DNA of 13,403 bases from Bacteroidota bacterium. GTDB taxonomy: Bacteria > Bacteroidota > Bacteroidia > Chitinophagales > Chitinophagaceae. Where the stretch lies: NCBI GenBank assembly GCA_023433755.1, contig JAEYUA010000046.1, forward strand, positions 1 to 13,403, in the 5' to 3' direction. The translations under genes were made by a program, and so were the position numbers. This document shows, in pieces, positions 7,324 through 13,403 of this stretch; the first letter of the stretch is position 1; the number at the start of each line of letters is the position of its first letter. A model generated the notes under the pieces. That model was not told the origin of the DNA. It saw only the letters and a list, made by a program, of their open reading frames with translations, and made no database searches.

Positions 7324-7914
7324 TCAGGTGTTTTTTTTGAATGGTTGATACCCCGGTGGTTCAATCACTGGCTGGTCCTGTTCTTCCTGTAATGGTTCAC
7401 AGGGTTTTAAATGGGCATGGCAGTGTGCAGGTAATTGCTGGTAGAGCCGGGTTCCTTCTGTTTTCCATTCCATCATCTCATCGGAAACTTCTTTGATGAT
7501 CTTGGCGGGATTACCGGCGAGAAGCGAACGGGAAGGAATTTTTGATCCCTGTTTGATAAAAGAAAGAGCACCTACAATACATTCATCACCCAGGTCCACT
7601 TCATCCATGATCACCGCATTCATTCCCACCAGGCAATTGCGACCTATGGTAGCTCCATGGATGATGGCACCATGCCCAATATGCGCTCCTGTTTTCAATA
7701 ATACCGTTACACCGGGAAACATATGCACGGTGCAGTTTTCCTGCACATTGCAACCATCTTCAATAATGATTTTACCCCAGTCGCCGCGCAGCGCGCAACC
7801 CGGGCCAATATATACATCGGTACCAATTACCACGGCCCCTGTTACAGTGGCCTGTGGATGCACAAAAGCTGAAGGATGCACCACGGGTTTGATGCCATTG
7901 AATTCATAAAACAT
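7324..7914 (-). CDS. paaY: PaaY, gamma-carbonic-anhydrase-fold thioesterase of phenylacetate catabolism
   Basis: The 196-residue left-handed beta-helix (hexapeptide repeat) protein closely follows the PaaY pattern: VHPSAFVHP, RGDWGKIIIEDGCNVQENC, then GHGAIIHG, VGMNAV and AGNPAK. Probable zinc ligands are H64, H81 and H86, the usual gamma-carbonic-anhydrase triad. The C-terminal W-K-x-E/Q-G-T-x-x-Y-Q segment (about residues 150-160) is typical of PaaY and is absent from generic gamma-class enzymes. In known pathways PaaY hydrolyses a ring-containing CoA thioester that would otherwise trap CoA. It starts nine bases after the unknown membrane protein gene. A generic gamma-carbonic anhydrase is the alternative, but the paa context makes PaaY more likely. 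Confidence 0.9.
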   Translation of the reverse strand: MFYEFNGIKPVVHPSAFVHPQATVTGAVVIGTDVYIGPGCALRGDWGKIIIEDGCNVQENCTVHMFPGVTVLLKTGAHIGHGAIIHGATIGRNCLVGMNAVIMDEVDLGDECIVGALSFIKQGSKIPSRSLLAGNPAKIIKEVSDEMMEWKTEGTRLYQQLPAHCHAHLKPCEPLQEEQDQPVIEPPGYQPFKKNT

Positions 7915-7923
7915 GATTGAAAA

Positions 7924-8622
7924 TTACAGTGAAGACGGCATATCATCAGCAACACGTTTTTTTGGTCCTCTTGTGATACGCTGGATCACTTTTACTGTAC
8001 CGAATACAATTCCCCCCAATCCAAAAATGGCTATCACCCAGGCAGCCACCTCCGCCCCTCCGCATGCGATGCTGCAACTCAGGGCTGCCAGCAGGTAGAT
8101 GAGCACCAGGGCAACAACAATCGTCAGGATGATCAAACCCACCTTGCCGCCGTTACTGGCTTCCTTATATTTTTTGCGCAGGTCTTTCAGGAATTTCTTA
8201 AACGTCTTTTTCTCTTTTTTGGAAGGCTTCTCAATAGAAACTGTAGGAGAGGATGTGCTTTTTTCAGCAGTAAGCTGCACTGTGGCATGCAGCGGCGCAT
8301 GCGTTCTTTTGGATTCCGAAACATTGCTGCTCCAGGTGATCAGCAGAAAACTTACAAAAGCCAGGAGTAGGTCCCCCAACTTTCGAGCCTGGTAGAAATT
8401 CCTGTACCGTTCCCTTTCACGCCTGCGGGGATAGAAAGCCATGATGAAAAAAGCAGCTATGCATAACAGGTAGATACCAGCTAGATTCAGATAAATCCCG
8501 GCTTCCGCTATCATCCATCCCAATGCCCAACCACATAAATTCAGGATTGGATAGATCATCAGCACAATGAGAAACCTTGTAGACCAGGGGTGCAGGCTGG
8601 CCCAGGCTGACAATTTTTTCAT
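7924..8622 (-). CDS. Unknown multi-pass membrane protein
   Basis: I do not recognise a functional family. The 232-residue protein has about two to three hydrophobic segments in the first 100 residues (near 17-37, 42-64 and 84-98). A hydrophilic loop follows with a very lysine-rich stretch (KKEKKTFKKFLKDLRKKYK, about residues 135-153). Two further hydrophobic segments (about 160-182 and 190-210) lead to a basic tail. The second pair is rich in Ala, Gly and Ile and contains a CSIAC motif (two Cys). The lysine-rich loop followed by a small two-helix module looks like membrane proteins common in Chitinophagaceae. It sits between the VTT gene and paaY in the paa block, so it is probably co-transcribed, but a role in phenylacetate use is not shown. 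Confidence 0.75.
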   Translation of the reverse strand: MKKLSAWASLHPWSTRFLIVLMIYPILNLCGWALGWMIAEAGIYLNLAGIYLLCIAAFFIMAFYPRRRERERYRNFYQARKLGDLLLAFVSFLLITWSSNVSESKRTHAPLHATVQLTAEKSTSSPTVSIEKPSKKEKKTFKKFLKDLRKKYKEASNGGKVGLIILTIVVALVLIYLLAALSCSIACGGAEVAAWVIAIFGLGGIVFGTVKVIQRITRGPKKRVADDMPSSL

Positions 8623-8643
8623 GAAGAGGAGTTTTGATTGATA

Positions 8644-8685
8644 TTAAGTTACAATAAAGAAACAGGCCGTGATGCAGCGGGGTTT
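8644..8685 (-). promoter_or_regulatory. Shared upstream motif, copy 2
   Basis: TTAAGTTAC (8644-8652), TGATGCAGC (8670-8678) and GGGGTTT (8679-8685) lie 22-63 bases upstream of the unknown membrane protein start, repeating the words at 7276-7314. The last word overlaps the stop of the VTT gene. The spacing between the first two words differs (17 versus 7 bases), so it is not a simple duplication of a fixed-length site. Confidence 0.4.
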
Positions 8686-9250
8686 ATTTCGGCTGCGTTT
8701 TGTTTTTGCGGTATACCTGTTTCCAGGCAAGGTAAAGGATAACCAGGGCCGCAATGGCCAATACAAGTTTGCCCTGCCATTCAAATTTGGTTACCTGGTA
8801 AACCGACCAGGCTTCCAATAATAAAGCAGGGATTTTGCCAAGTGAACTGGCCAGGATGAAAACGGGAGCGCTTACCTGACCCACAGCAGCAGCGAAGGTT
8901 ACCAGTCCTGATGGAACAAAGGGCAATAAGCGGAAAGAAAAAACCAGTAAAAACGCCTCCTTACCCTGCGCGGATAGCAGTGGTTTCAACCTTGGGTAAG
9001 ATTGCAGTGCAGCGGAAGTTCTTTTCCTGAATCCCTTGCGGTAGAGATAAAAAGAAATGGCTGCACCCAGTGCTTCACCTGCTATGGAGATCAGTGTGCC
9101 CTTCCAGAAACCAAAGAAGAGGATATTGGCAGCGGTAATAAATACACTGGGCACTACTCCCAGGATGGCCACCAGCACGCTTAACACCAGGCTGATAACC
9201 ACCGCCAGGTGGGCATATTGCGCAAACAGGTCCAGGACTGTTTCTTTCAA
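8684..9250 (-). CDS. VTT-domain (TVP38/TMEM64, DedA-like) membrane protein
   Basis: The 188-residue inner-membrane protein has the VTT/SNARE-associated Golgi fold signature: an early membrane segment, GEALGAAISFYLYRKG (G-E-x-x-G…), a polar loop, then FRLLPFVPSGLVTFAAAVGQV (R-x-x-P-x-x-P…G) and further helices, ending in a basic tail. Members are implicated in lipid scrambling or small-molecule transport; the substrate here is unknown. The start is TTG at 9250, directly abutting the TGA of paaI (9251-9253); there is no internal ATG, so TTG is the most sensible start. The gapless join suggests translational coupling with paaI. Confidence 0.85.
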   Translation of the reverse strand: MKETVLDLFAQYAHLAVVISLVLSVLVAILGVVPSVFITAANILFFGFWKGTLISIAGEALGAAISFYLYRKGFRKRTSAALQSYPRLKPLLSAQGKEAFLLVFSFRLLPFVPSGLVTFAAAVGQVSAPVFILASSLGKIPALLLEAWSVYQVTKFEWQGKLVLAIAALVILYLAWKQVYRKNKTQPK

Positions 9251-9679
9251 TCAGATGAGTGTTTTGCCGGTACGGAAGCAGGTGCCCTTGAACAAGCCTA
9301 CCTGTTCCGCATGCTGGTTGGTAATGGTGATAAGGTAAAGTCCTGTACTCCTGCCATTATGAAGTTCTTTTGCTTCGGCAGTCAGTACATCTCCGGGCCT
9401 CGTGGCTTTGGTAAACGTGATGCTGGTATCCAGCGCCACTGAAAGATTGTTACGGTTGTTACAGGCAAAAGCAAAGGCGCTGTCAGCAAGTGAAAAAGCA
9501 ATACCGCCATGAATGATGCCGAAGCCATTGATCATTTCTTCGCGAAGCGTCATTTTGATGCGGCTGTAACCCTCTTTTACTTCCATCACTTCAATGCCCA
9601 GCCACTGGCTGAACAGGTCGTGTTTCATCATATGAGTTACTACATCCCGGGCGGGTACTTCGTTTGGTATTCCCTGCAT
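9251..9679 (-). CDS. paaI: PaaI, hydroxyphenylacetyl-CoA thioesterase
   Basis: The 142-residue hotdog-fold thioesterase carries the PaaI signature N51-G-F-G-I-I-H57-G-G-I-A…L-A-D66, with D66 as the likely catalytic acid and H57-G-G binding the thioester carbonyl. Further along, SVALDTSITFTKATRPGDVLTAEA matches the second half of the fold. PaaI removes CoA from ring-hydroxylated phenylacetyl-CoA, preventing CoA depletion in the cytosol. Length is normal for the family. It lies 14 bases after paaG and directly abuts the VTT gene. Confidence 0.92.
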   Translation of the reverse strand: MQGIPNEVPARDVVTHMMKHDLFSQWLGIEVMEVKEGYSRIKMTLREEMINGFGIIHGGIAFSLADSAFAFACNNRNNLSVALDTSITFTKATRPGDVLTAEAKELHNGRSTGLYLITITNQHAEQVGLFKGTCFRTGKTLI

Positions 9680-9693
9680 TTTATTTTTTAAGA

Positions 9694-10467
9694 TTATTCT
9701 CCTTTGAATTGGGGTTTCCGTTTCTGAAGAAAAGCTTCAACTCCTTCCTTGTAATCTGCTGTTTTGCCTGCGCGTTGCTGGAAGATCTCTTCATCATGCA
9801 ATTGCTCATCATAGTTATTGATCATGGAAGTGTTGAGCAATTGTTTGGTCAGTGCCAGTCCCTGAGTAGGCATGGCAGCCAGCGTGGATGCGATTTTCAG
9901 CGATTCTGCCTGGAACTGTGATTCTTCAAAAACACGGAAGACCATGCCTATCCTTTCCGCTTCTTCAGCCCATACTTTTTCACCCAACATCATTAGCGCA
10001 CTGGCTTTCTGCCAGCCGATCAGCCTGGGTAAGATATAGGTTCCGCCACTATCAGGTACAAGCCCGATTTTGGAAAATGCCTGGATAAAGGATGCTGTAT
10101 TGCTGGCTACTACCACATCACAGGCAAAGGCAATATTGGCGCCGGCACCCGCAGCCACTCCATTCACCGCTGCTACAACAGGTTTTTCCAATTTGCGTAT
10201 CAGCCTGATAATGGGATTGTAATGTTCACCGAGTATGGTTTCAATTTTAGGTCCATTGGGGTCAACCACTTCTTCAAGATCCTGGCCTGAACTGAAAGCT
10301 TTTCCCGCCCCCGTGATATAAACGCATCGTACTTCTTTTTTGGCGCAGCTCTCCAGGTGACCCTGCATCTGCAGGGCCATTTCGCGGTTGAAAGCATTGT
10401 ATTTATCAGGACGGTTCAGGGTAATGAAACCAATACTGTCTTTGATCTCGAATAAAACTGGATTCAT
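9694..10467 (-). CDS. paaG: PaaG, epoxyphenylacetyl-CoA isomerase (crotonase fold)
   Basis: The 257-residue crotonase-family enzyme has the first oxyanion-hole motif AFSSGQDL (residues 58-64), the second AVNGVAAGAGAN (100-111), and LVPDSGG with D139, the acid that matches the catalytic Asp of E. coli PaaG. It lacks the second glutamate expected of a classical hydratase at that site, which favours PaaG over PaaF. PaaG converts the ring-1,2-epoxide made by the PaaABCE complex into the seven-membered oxepin-CoA. The ATG overlaps the TGA of the DinB-like gene as ATGA, so the two are probably translationally coupled. Confidence 0.9.
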   Translation of the reverse strand: MNPVLFEIKDSIGFITLNRPDKYNAFNREMALQMQGHLESCAKKEVRCVYITGAGKAFSSGQDLEEVVDPNGPKIETILGEHYNPIIRLIRKLEKPVVAAVNGVAAGAGANIAFACDVVVASNTASFIQAFSKIGLVPDSGGTYILPRLIGWQKASALMMLGEKVWAEEAERIGMVFRVFEESQFQAESLKIASTLAAMPTQGLALTKQLLNTSMINNYDEQLHDEEIFQQRAGKTADYKEGVEAFLQKRKPQFKGE

Positions 10468-11009
10468 GTCATGGGAAAATTAGGAAGATGAAAAACATTG
10501 AGGGCCTGGTTCACATGCCGCTGTTCGTGCACGGTAATGATTTTCATGGCATCATCAAGTGAATAGGTGATGAGGGCGGATACCGGTGAAGCTATCACCA
10601 TTCTATTGCTCCCGGTAGTTGAAAATTGCTGGAAATAATTTTTAACCTGGTTTTGTTCAGAAACAAATACTGAAACAATATCCGCGCTCACCTCACTCGA
10701 TGAAGGTTCAAAAATTTTTGGGGCAGTGAATTTTTTTACGGACCCCGGCCCGAGCGATTTGATCATCATGGGACCAAAAGATCTTTTGAACGGGTTGAGT
10801 TTTTGGAGAAACGTTAACCGGTAAGTTCCCTCCAGCACTTTGTCAAAAATGGGAAAATAGGTTTTGTTGGAGACGACAAGATGGTCGAGGCACTGGGCAA
10901 TGCTCCATTTAGCGGGTTCCGGTTTCCAGTTAAGCTGTTCGGCTGTTAATGAACCAAAACTGTCCTGCACCTGTTTCGATAAGGCATCCAGTTTTTTGAT
11001 CAAATCCAT
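10464..11009 (-). CDS. DinB/YfiT-family metal-dependent protein
   Basis: The 181-residue four-helix-bundle protein has the DinB/YfiT pattern W-K-P-x…KWSIAQCLDHL. Probable metal ligands are H43, H161 and H165 (the last two as HEQRH, an HxxxH pair). The start at ATG 11009 gives the family-typical N-terminus MDLIKKLDAL. A longer reading from 11075 would add 22 odd residues and overlap paaD by 44 bases, so it is rejected. Characterised DinB-fold members include thiol transferases that use bacillithiol or mycothiol. Its place between paaD and paaG, with a four-base overlap into paaG, points to a job in the same pathway, perhaps detoxifying a reactive intermediate; that is inference. Confidence 0.85.
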   Translation of the reverse strand: MDLIKKLDALSKQVQDSFGSLTAEQLNWKPEPAKWSIAQCLDHLVVSNKTYFPIFDKVLEGTYRLTFLQKLNPFKRSFGPMMIKSLGPGSVKKFTAPKIFEPSSSEVSADIVSVFVSEQNQVKNYFQQFSTTGSNRMVIASPVSALITYSLDDAMKIITVHEQRHVNQALNVFHLPNFPMT

Positions 11010-11031
11010 AAACAAATATAGAATGAAGGCC

Positions 11032-11568
11032 TTAATGGCATTTGAAATAATCAAAGGCTTCCCTGCAGTCTTCACAACGGTACATGGCTTTGCAGGCGGT
11101 TGATCCGAACTGGCTGATCAGCGTGGTATGATAGGATCCGCAGCGTGGACAGGCCACTGCTTCTTCCCTGAACATTTCATCTGTGCAGAACTGTTGTTTG
11201 GGATTGGGTGGCGCTATGCCGTATGCTCTTAATTTTTCTTTACCGGATTCACTCATCCAGTCCGTGGTCCATGCTGGAGAAAGCTGTTGCCGGATGTTGA
11301 TATTGCGGTAGCCTTTTTCAATCAGCTTGAGCCTGATGTCCATAGAGATCACGTCCATGGCGGGGCATCCTGAATAAGTGGGAGTGATGGTAATGTTGAC
11401 AATAGTCAGGTCATCCTGCCTGCTAATTTCCACTTCGCGTACAATGCCCAGGTCGAGGATGGAAAGAACGGGCACTTCCGGGTCTTTTACCTCTTCGAGG
11501 ACCTGGAGGATTTTTTTTCTTTCACTTTCCTTCCATTCACTGATATCGTTCAAAGTCTGGTTCAACAT
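11032..11568 (-). CDS. paaD: PaaD (PaaJ in some annotations), iron-sulfur assembly factor for phenylacetyl-CoA epoxidase
   Basis: The 178-residue protein begins with a MIP18/DUF59-type domain: DPEVPVLSILDLGIV (residues 29-43) and TPTYSGCPAMDVI (62-74) with the conserved Cys68. It ends in a zinc-ribbon tail with C140PRC143, FGSTACK, C165EDC168 and FDYFK, the classic PaaD C-terminus. PaaD is required for epoxidase activity, probably by maturing a metal or iron-sulfur centre rather than as a stable subunit. It starts six bases after paaC and ends 22 bases before the DinB-like gene. Confidence 0.93.
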   Translation of the reverse strand: MLNQTLNDISEWKESERKKILQVLEEVKDPEVPVLSILDLGIVREVEISRQDDLTIVNITITPTYSGCPAMDVISMDIRLKLIEKGYRNINIRQQLSPAWTTDWMSESGKEKLRAYGIAPPNPKQQFCTDEMFREEAVACPRCGSYHTTLISQFGSTACKAMYRCEDCREAFDYFKCH

Positions 11569-11574
11569 TTTAAT

Positions 11575-12390
11575 TTACCACGTCGCATTGGGATAAGTCC
11601 TTTGCAGGGTCTGCATCTCCGGAAGCAGGTAGCCCATATACTCTGTATGCCTGCCTTCTTTGCCACCGCTCTGCATCCATTTGGTAGCAGGAATGTCAAG
11701 CCCTGCCTCACTGAAAACAGCTTCAATTTTTTTATTCCATGATTCATGAATGGAAGACAGGTTTTTATCAAGACCATTCAGTACTGCTGATTCAAATGAT
11801 GCTGCATTAAACATTTCCCCGGTAAACATCCACTGGTCAGCAAGCGCCTGCAGTATGCGTTGCCTGCTTTCTTCTGTTCCGTCGCCCAGGCGGATCACCC
11901 ATTCACCGCTCCAGCGCAGGTGATAGGTGGTTTCCTTCAGCGATTTTTCAGCAATGGCAGAGAGTGAACTATCGGTACTATGCTGCAGTGCATCGTAAAG
12001 AAAGAACTGGTAAGCGCTGAAGAAAAACTGTCTAAGTACCGACTGGGCCCAGTCGCCTCTTGGCAATTCGCAGATGAGCAGGTTAAGAAACTGGTGCTCA
12101 TCGCGGAGGTAGGCCAGATCATCTTCCTGCAGTTCACGGTTGAAAGTTTTCCATAAACGCGGAATGTAAGCGTCCACCTGGTTTTTTTCCGCTTCACTGA
12201 AATTGTTATAAAGTTGTGCGGCCTGCTGGTAAAAATTGCGGGCCTGTCCAATGAGGTCAAGCGAAATATTGGTGATGGCGATATCCTGTTCCAGCACCGG
12301 TCCGTGACCGGTCCATTCGGCATTCCGCTGTCCCAGGATCAATGCGTTATCGGCAAGATGAAGGTGATATAGAAAAAGCTCAGTGTTCAT
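11575..12390 (-). CDS. paaC: PaaC, structural subunit of phenylacetyl-CoA epoxidase
   Basis: The 271-residue all-helical ferritin-like protein matches PaaC over its length: ADNALILGQRNAEWTGHGPVLEQDIA near the N-terminus, NISLDLIGQARNFY, a central RDEHQFLNLLICELPRGDWA stretch, then KETTYHLRWSGEWVIRLGDGTEES and GGKEGRHTEYMGYLL at the end. PaaC pairs with PaaA as the non-catalytic scaffold of the diiron multicomponent oxygenase. The gene lies 27 bases after paaB and six before paaD, in the usual B-C-D order. Confidence 0.95.
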   Translation of the reverse strand: MNTELFLYHLHLADNALILGQRNAEWTGHGPVLEQDIAITNISLDLIGQARNFYQQAAQLYNNFSEAEKNQVDAYIPRLWKTFNRELQEDDLAYLRDEHQFLNLLICELPRGDWAQSVLRQFFFSAYQFFLYDALQHSTDSSLSAIAEKSLKETTYHLRWSGEWVIRLGDGTEESRQRILQALADQWMFTGEMFNAASFESAVLNGLDKNLSSIHESWNKKIEAVFSEAGLDIPATKWMQSGGKEGRHTEYMGYLLPEMQTLQRTYPNATW

Positions 12391-12417
12391 GGTATTTGAT
12401 AACTGTTGTTGCGATGC

Positions 12418-12786
12418 TCACATATGTTTGATCTCATCAGGCAGATCGTAAAACGTAGGGTGACGGTACACCTTGTCCTGCGCGGGTTCGTAAAAACTTT
12501 CCGCTTCATCGGGATTGGAAGCATGAATGAACTTGCTTTCCACCACCCAGATGCTCACCCCTTCGAGGCGGCGGGTGTACACATCGCGAGCATTTTCGAT
12601 GGCCATCTGTGCGTCGGCAGCATGAAGTGAACCCACATGTTTATGATCGAGGCCCTGTTTGCTGCGGATAAAGACCTCCCACAGTGGCCATTCATTAGCG
12701 GCAGATTTGCCGGATGCGGGAGCGGCGCCGGCATTTTCCTTATCACCGTAATCGCCATAAAAATTTCTTGAAAAATTAAAGGACAT
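12418..12786 (-). CDS. paaB: PaaB, phenylacetyl-CoA epoxidase subunit
   Basis: The conserved PaaB core runs from WPLWEVFIRSKQGLDHKHVG through HAADAQMAIENARDVYTRR and SIWVV to KVYRHPTFYDLPDEIKHM, nearly the whole length of known PaaB. The ATG at 12786 gives 122 residues; a GTG at 12804 would add six residues and falls at the probable transcription start. The first 33 or so residues (Gly/Ala/Ser-rich, NFYGDYGDKENAG…) extend beyond the roughly 95-residue enterobacterial form. PaaB helps hold the PaaAC oxygenase complex together. On the minus strand a weak -7-like TTAATTTG (12807-12814) lies 20 bases before the ATG. paaA, normally just upstream, is not found in the following 600 bases. Confidence 0.93.
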   Translation of the reverse strand: MSFNFSRNFYGDYGDKENAGAAPASGKSAANEWPLWEVFIRSKQGLDHKHVGSLHAADAQMAIENARDVYTRRLEGVSIWVVESKFIHASNPDEAESFYEPAQDKVYRHPTFYDLPDEIKHM

Positions 12787-12861
12787 AGCAGCAATTTTTA
12801 TCACTGCAAATTAAGGAAGAGTGAGGAACTAAGGTGTTTTTGGAGGATAGTTAACAATTTC

Positions 12862-12910
12862 GTGAGGCGTGAGACGTGAATCGTGAGGCGTGAGGCGTGA
12901 GGCGTGAATG
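12862..12910. repeat. Tandem heptamer array, seven units
   Basis: Seven contiguous 7-base units: GTGAGGC, GTGAGAC, GTGAATC, GTGAGGC, GTGAGGC, GTGAGGC, GTGAATG. GTGA is invariant and only the last three bases vary. Such heptamer arrays resemble the short tandemly repeated sequences known from cyanobacteria and seen between genes in Bacteroidota. It lies 76 bases upstream of the paaB start. Confidence 0.9.
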
Positions 12911-12924
12911 GTTGTACGCCGTAG

Positions 12925-12945
12925 GGACATGCCAACGGCATGTCC
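12925..12945. repeat. Perfect 9-bp palindrome with 3-base loop
   Basis: GGACATGCC, loop AAC, GGCATGTCC. It is preceded by CGTAG (CCGTAGGGACATGCC), which resembles the GTAGGGACA… dispersed hairpin repeats known from several bacterial phyla. No T-tract follows, so a terminator role for paaB's upstream neighbour is unlikely. Confidence 0.8.
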
Positions 12946-13016
12946 GTTAAAATGAAATCATGTTTTCAATATTCTTTTCCATTATCAAATACATGCGAAT
13001 CCGCTAAAGTTCCAGC

Positions 13017-13403
13017 GTCCGCTGTGTTTGAAACCACGGTGAACATGGCGTCCACGTTTCATGCAAGAACCACATTCAAAACACAGCGAACACAGAGTCT
13101 TCGGTTTTCAGACGCTAACCGTGCCCGCTGTGCTACGCAATCAGGATCAAATGAATTTTCGCCTCTGTGTCCGCTGTGTTTAAAAAACCACGGTGAACAC
13201 GGCGTCCACGTTTTTTGAAAGAACCATATTCAAAAAACACAGTGAACACAGAGGTCTCTCCGGTTTCCAGTCGCTAACTGTGCCCGCTGTGCTACGCAAT
13301 CAGGATCAAATGAATTTTCGCCTCTGTGTCCGCTGTGTTTAAAACCACGGTGAACACGGCGTCCAAGATTCATGAAAGAACGAAATTAAAAACACAGCGA
13401 AAA
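13017..13403. repeat. Tandem array of 152- and 159-bp units with internal inverted repeats, running off the edge
   Basis: The word GTCCGCTGTGTTT starts units at 13017, 13169 and 13328, giving a 152-bp unit, a 159-bp unit and a partial third cut by the window end. A 61-base block is identical between 13121-13181 and 13280-13340. Within each unit AAACACAGCGAACACAGAG (13079-13097; with one change at 13235-13253) is the near-exact reverse complement of CTCTGTGTCCGCTGTGTTT (13163-13181 and 13322-13340). The array can therefore fold as alternating hairpins or be read as repeated mini-elements of about 103-106 bp with 19-bp inverted ends. No coding sense is visible. The units are far longer than CRISPR repeats. 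Confidence 0.9.

Larger units (their letters stand above)
12787..13403. other. Gene-free, repeat-filled region upstream of paaB
   Basis: 617 bases without a credible gene reach the window edge. From left to right they hold the paaB leader with a weak -7-like box (12787-12860), seven tandem heptamers (12862-12910), a perfect short palindrome (12925-12945), about 70 AT-rich bases with nothing recognised, and a tandem array (13017-13403). The open frame at 12940-13218 reads through the repeats and has no family features. Confidence 0.75.

Noticed and set aside
10464..11075. Longer form of the DinB-like protein starting at 11075
   Set aside because: The extra 22 residues are not family-like and would overlap paaD by 44 bases; ATG at 11009 gives the normal N-terminus.
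12940..13218. Rightward coding region of 92 residues
   Set aside because: It starts in the palindrome and runs through the tandem repeat. Its C-terminal part is a translation of repeat words and no protein family is recognisable.
13017..13403. CRISPR array
   Set aside because: Units are about 155 bases long and the 'spacers' are themselves conserved between copies; there is no short repeat with unique spacers and no cas gene.

Overview
The window looks like a chromosomal segment of a Bacteroidota bacterium, probably of the family Chitinophagaceae. The grounds are a protein with a C-terminal type IX secretion (T9SS) sorting domain, an Obg GTPase of the short Bacteroidota form, a DUF6970-like cysteine-rich small protein, lipoprotein and secreted-protein styles typical of the phylum, weak Shine-Dalgarno signals, and a TAnnTTTG-type -7 box upstream of obg. 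The taxonomic call is inference from protein style; no rRNA or other marker is present.

Left part (1-5626): a secreted VPS10/BNR-repeat protein, cut by the left edge, is read rightward and ends in a hairpin. A rightward lipoprotein serine hydrolase of the class C beta-lactamase fold follows. It converges on a leftward obg gene across a long inverted repeat (4126-4227). Divergent from obg is a small rightward DUF6970-like gene. The next 356 bases (5627-5982) have no gene but hold a 14-bp inverted repeat pair, a run of hairpins that could be a structured RNA, and a leftward terminator.

Middle and right part (5983-12786): one leftward, tightly packed block, read from right to left: paaB, paaC, paaD, a DinB-fold protein, paaG, paaI, a VTT-domain membrane protein, an unknown membrane protein, paaY, and a T9SS-exported propeller-like protein followed by a good terminator. 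This is part of the aerobic phenylacetate (phenylacetyl-CoA epoxidase) pathway. PaaB, PaaC and PaaD belong to the ring-epoxidase system, PaaG isomerises the epoxide to the oxepin, and PaaI and PaaY are thioesterases that release CoA from dead-end products. paaA (the catalytic diiron subunit), paaE, paaK, paaZ and the beta-oxidation genes are not in the window.

Right end (12787-13403): no gene. It contains seven tandem heptamers, a short perfect palindrome, and a tandem array of about 155-bp units with internal inverted repeats that runs off the window. These sit exactly where paaA would be expected, upstream of paaB. I found no convincing new defence or mobile system. The most interesting items are the repeat-filled gap upstream of paaB, the DinB-fold protein translationally coupled to paaG, the candidate structured RNA near 5.7-5.8 kb, and a motif shared upstream of two genes in the leftward block.
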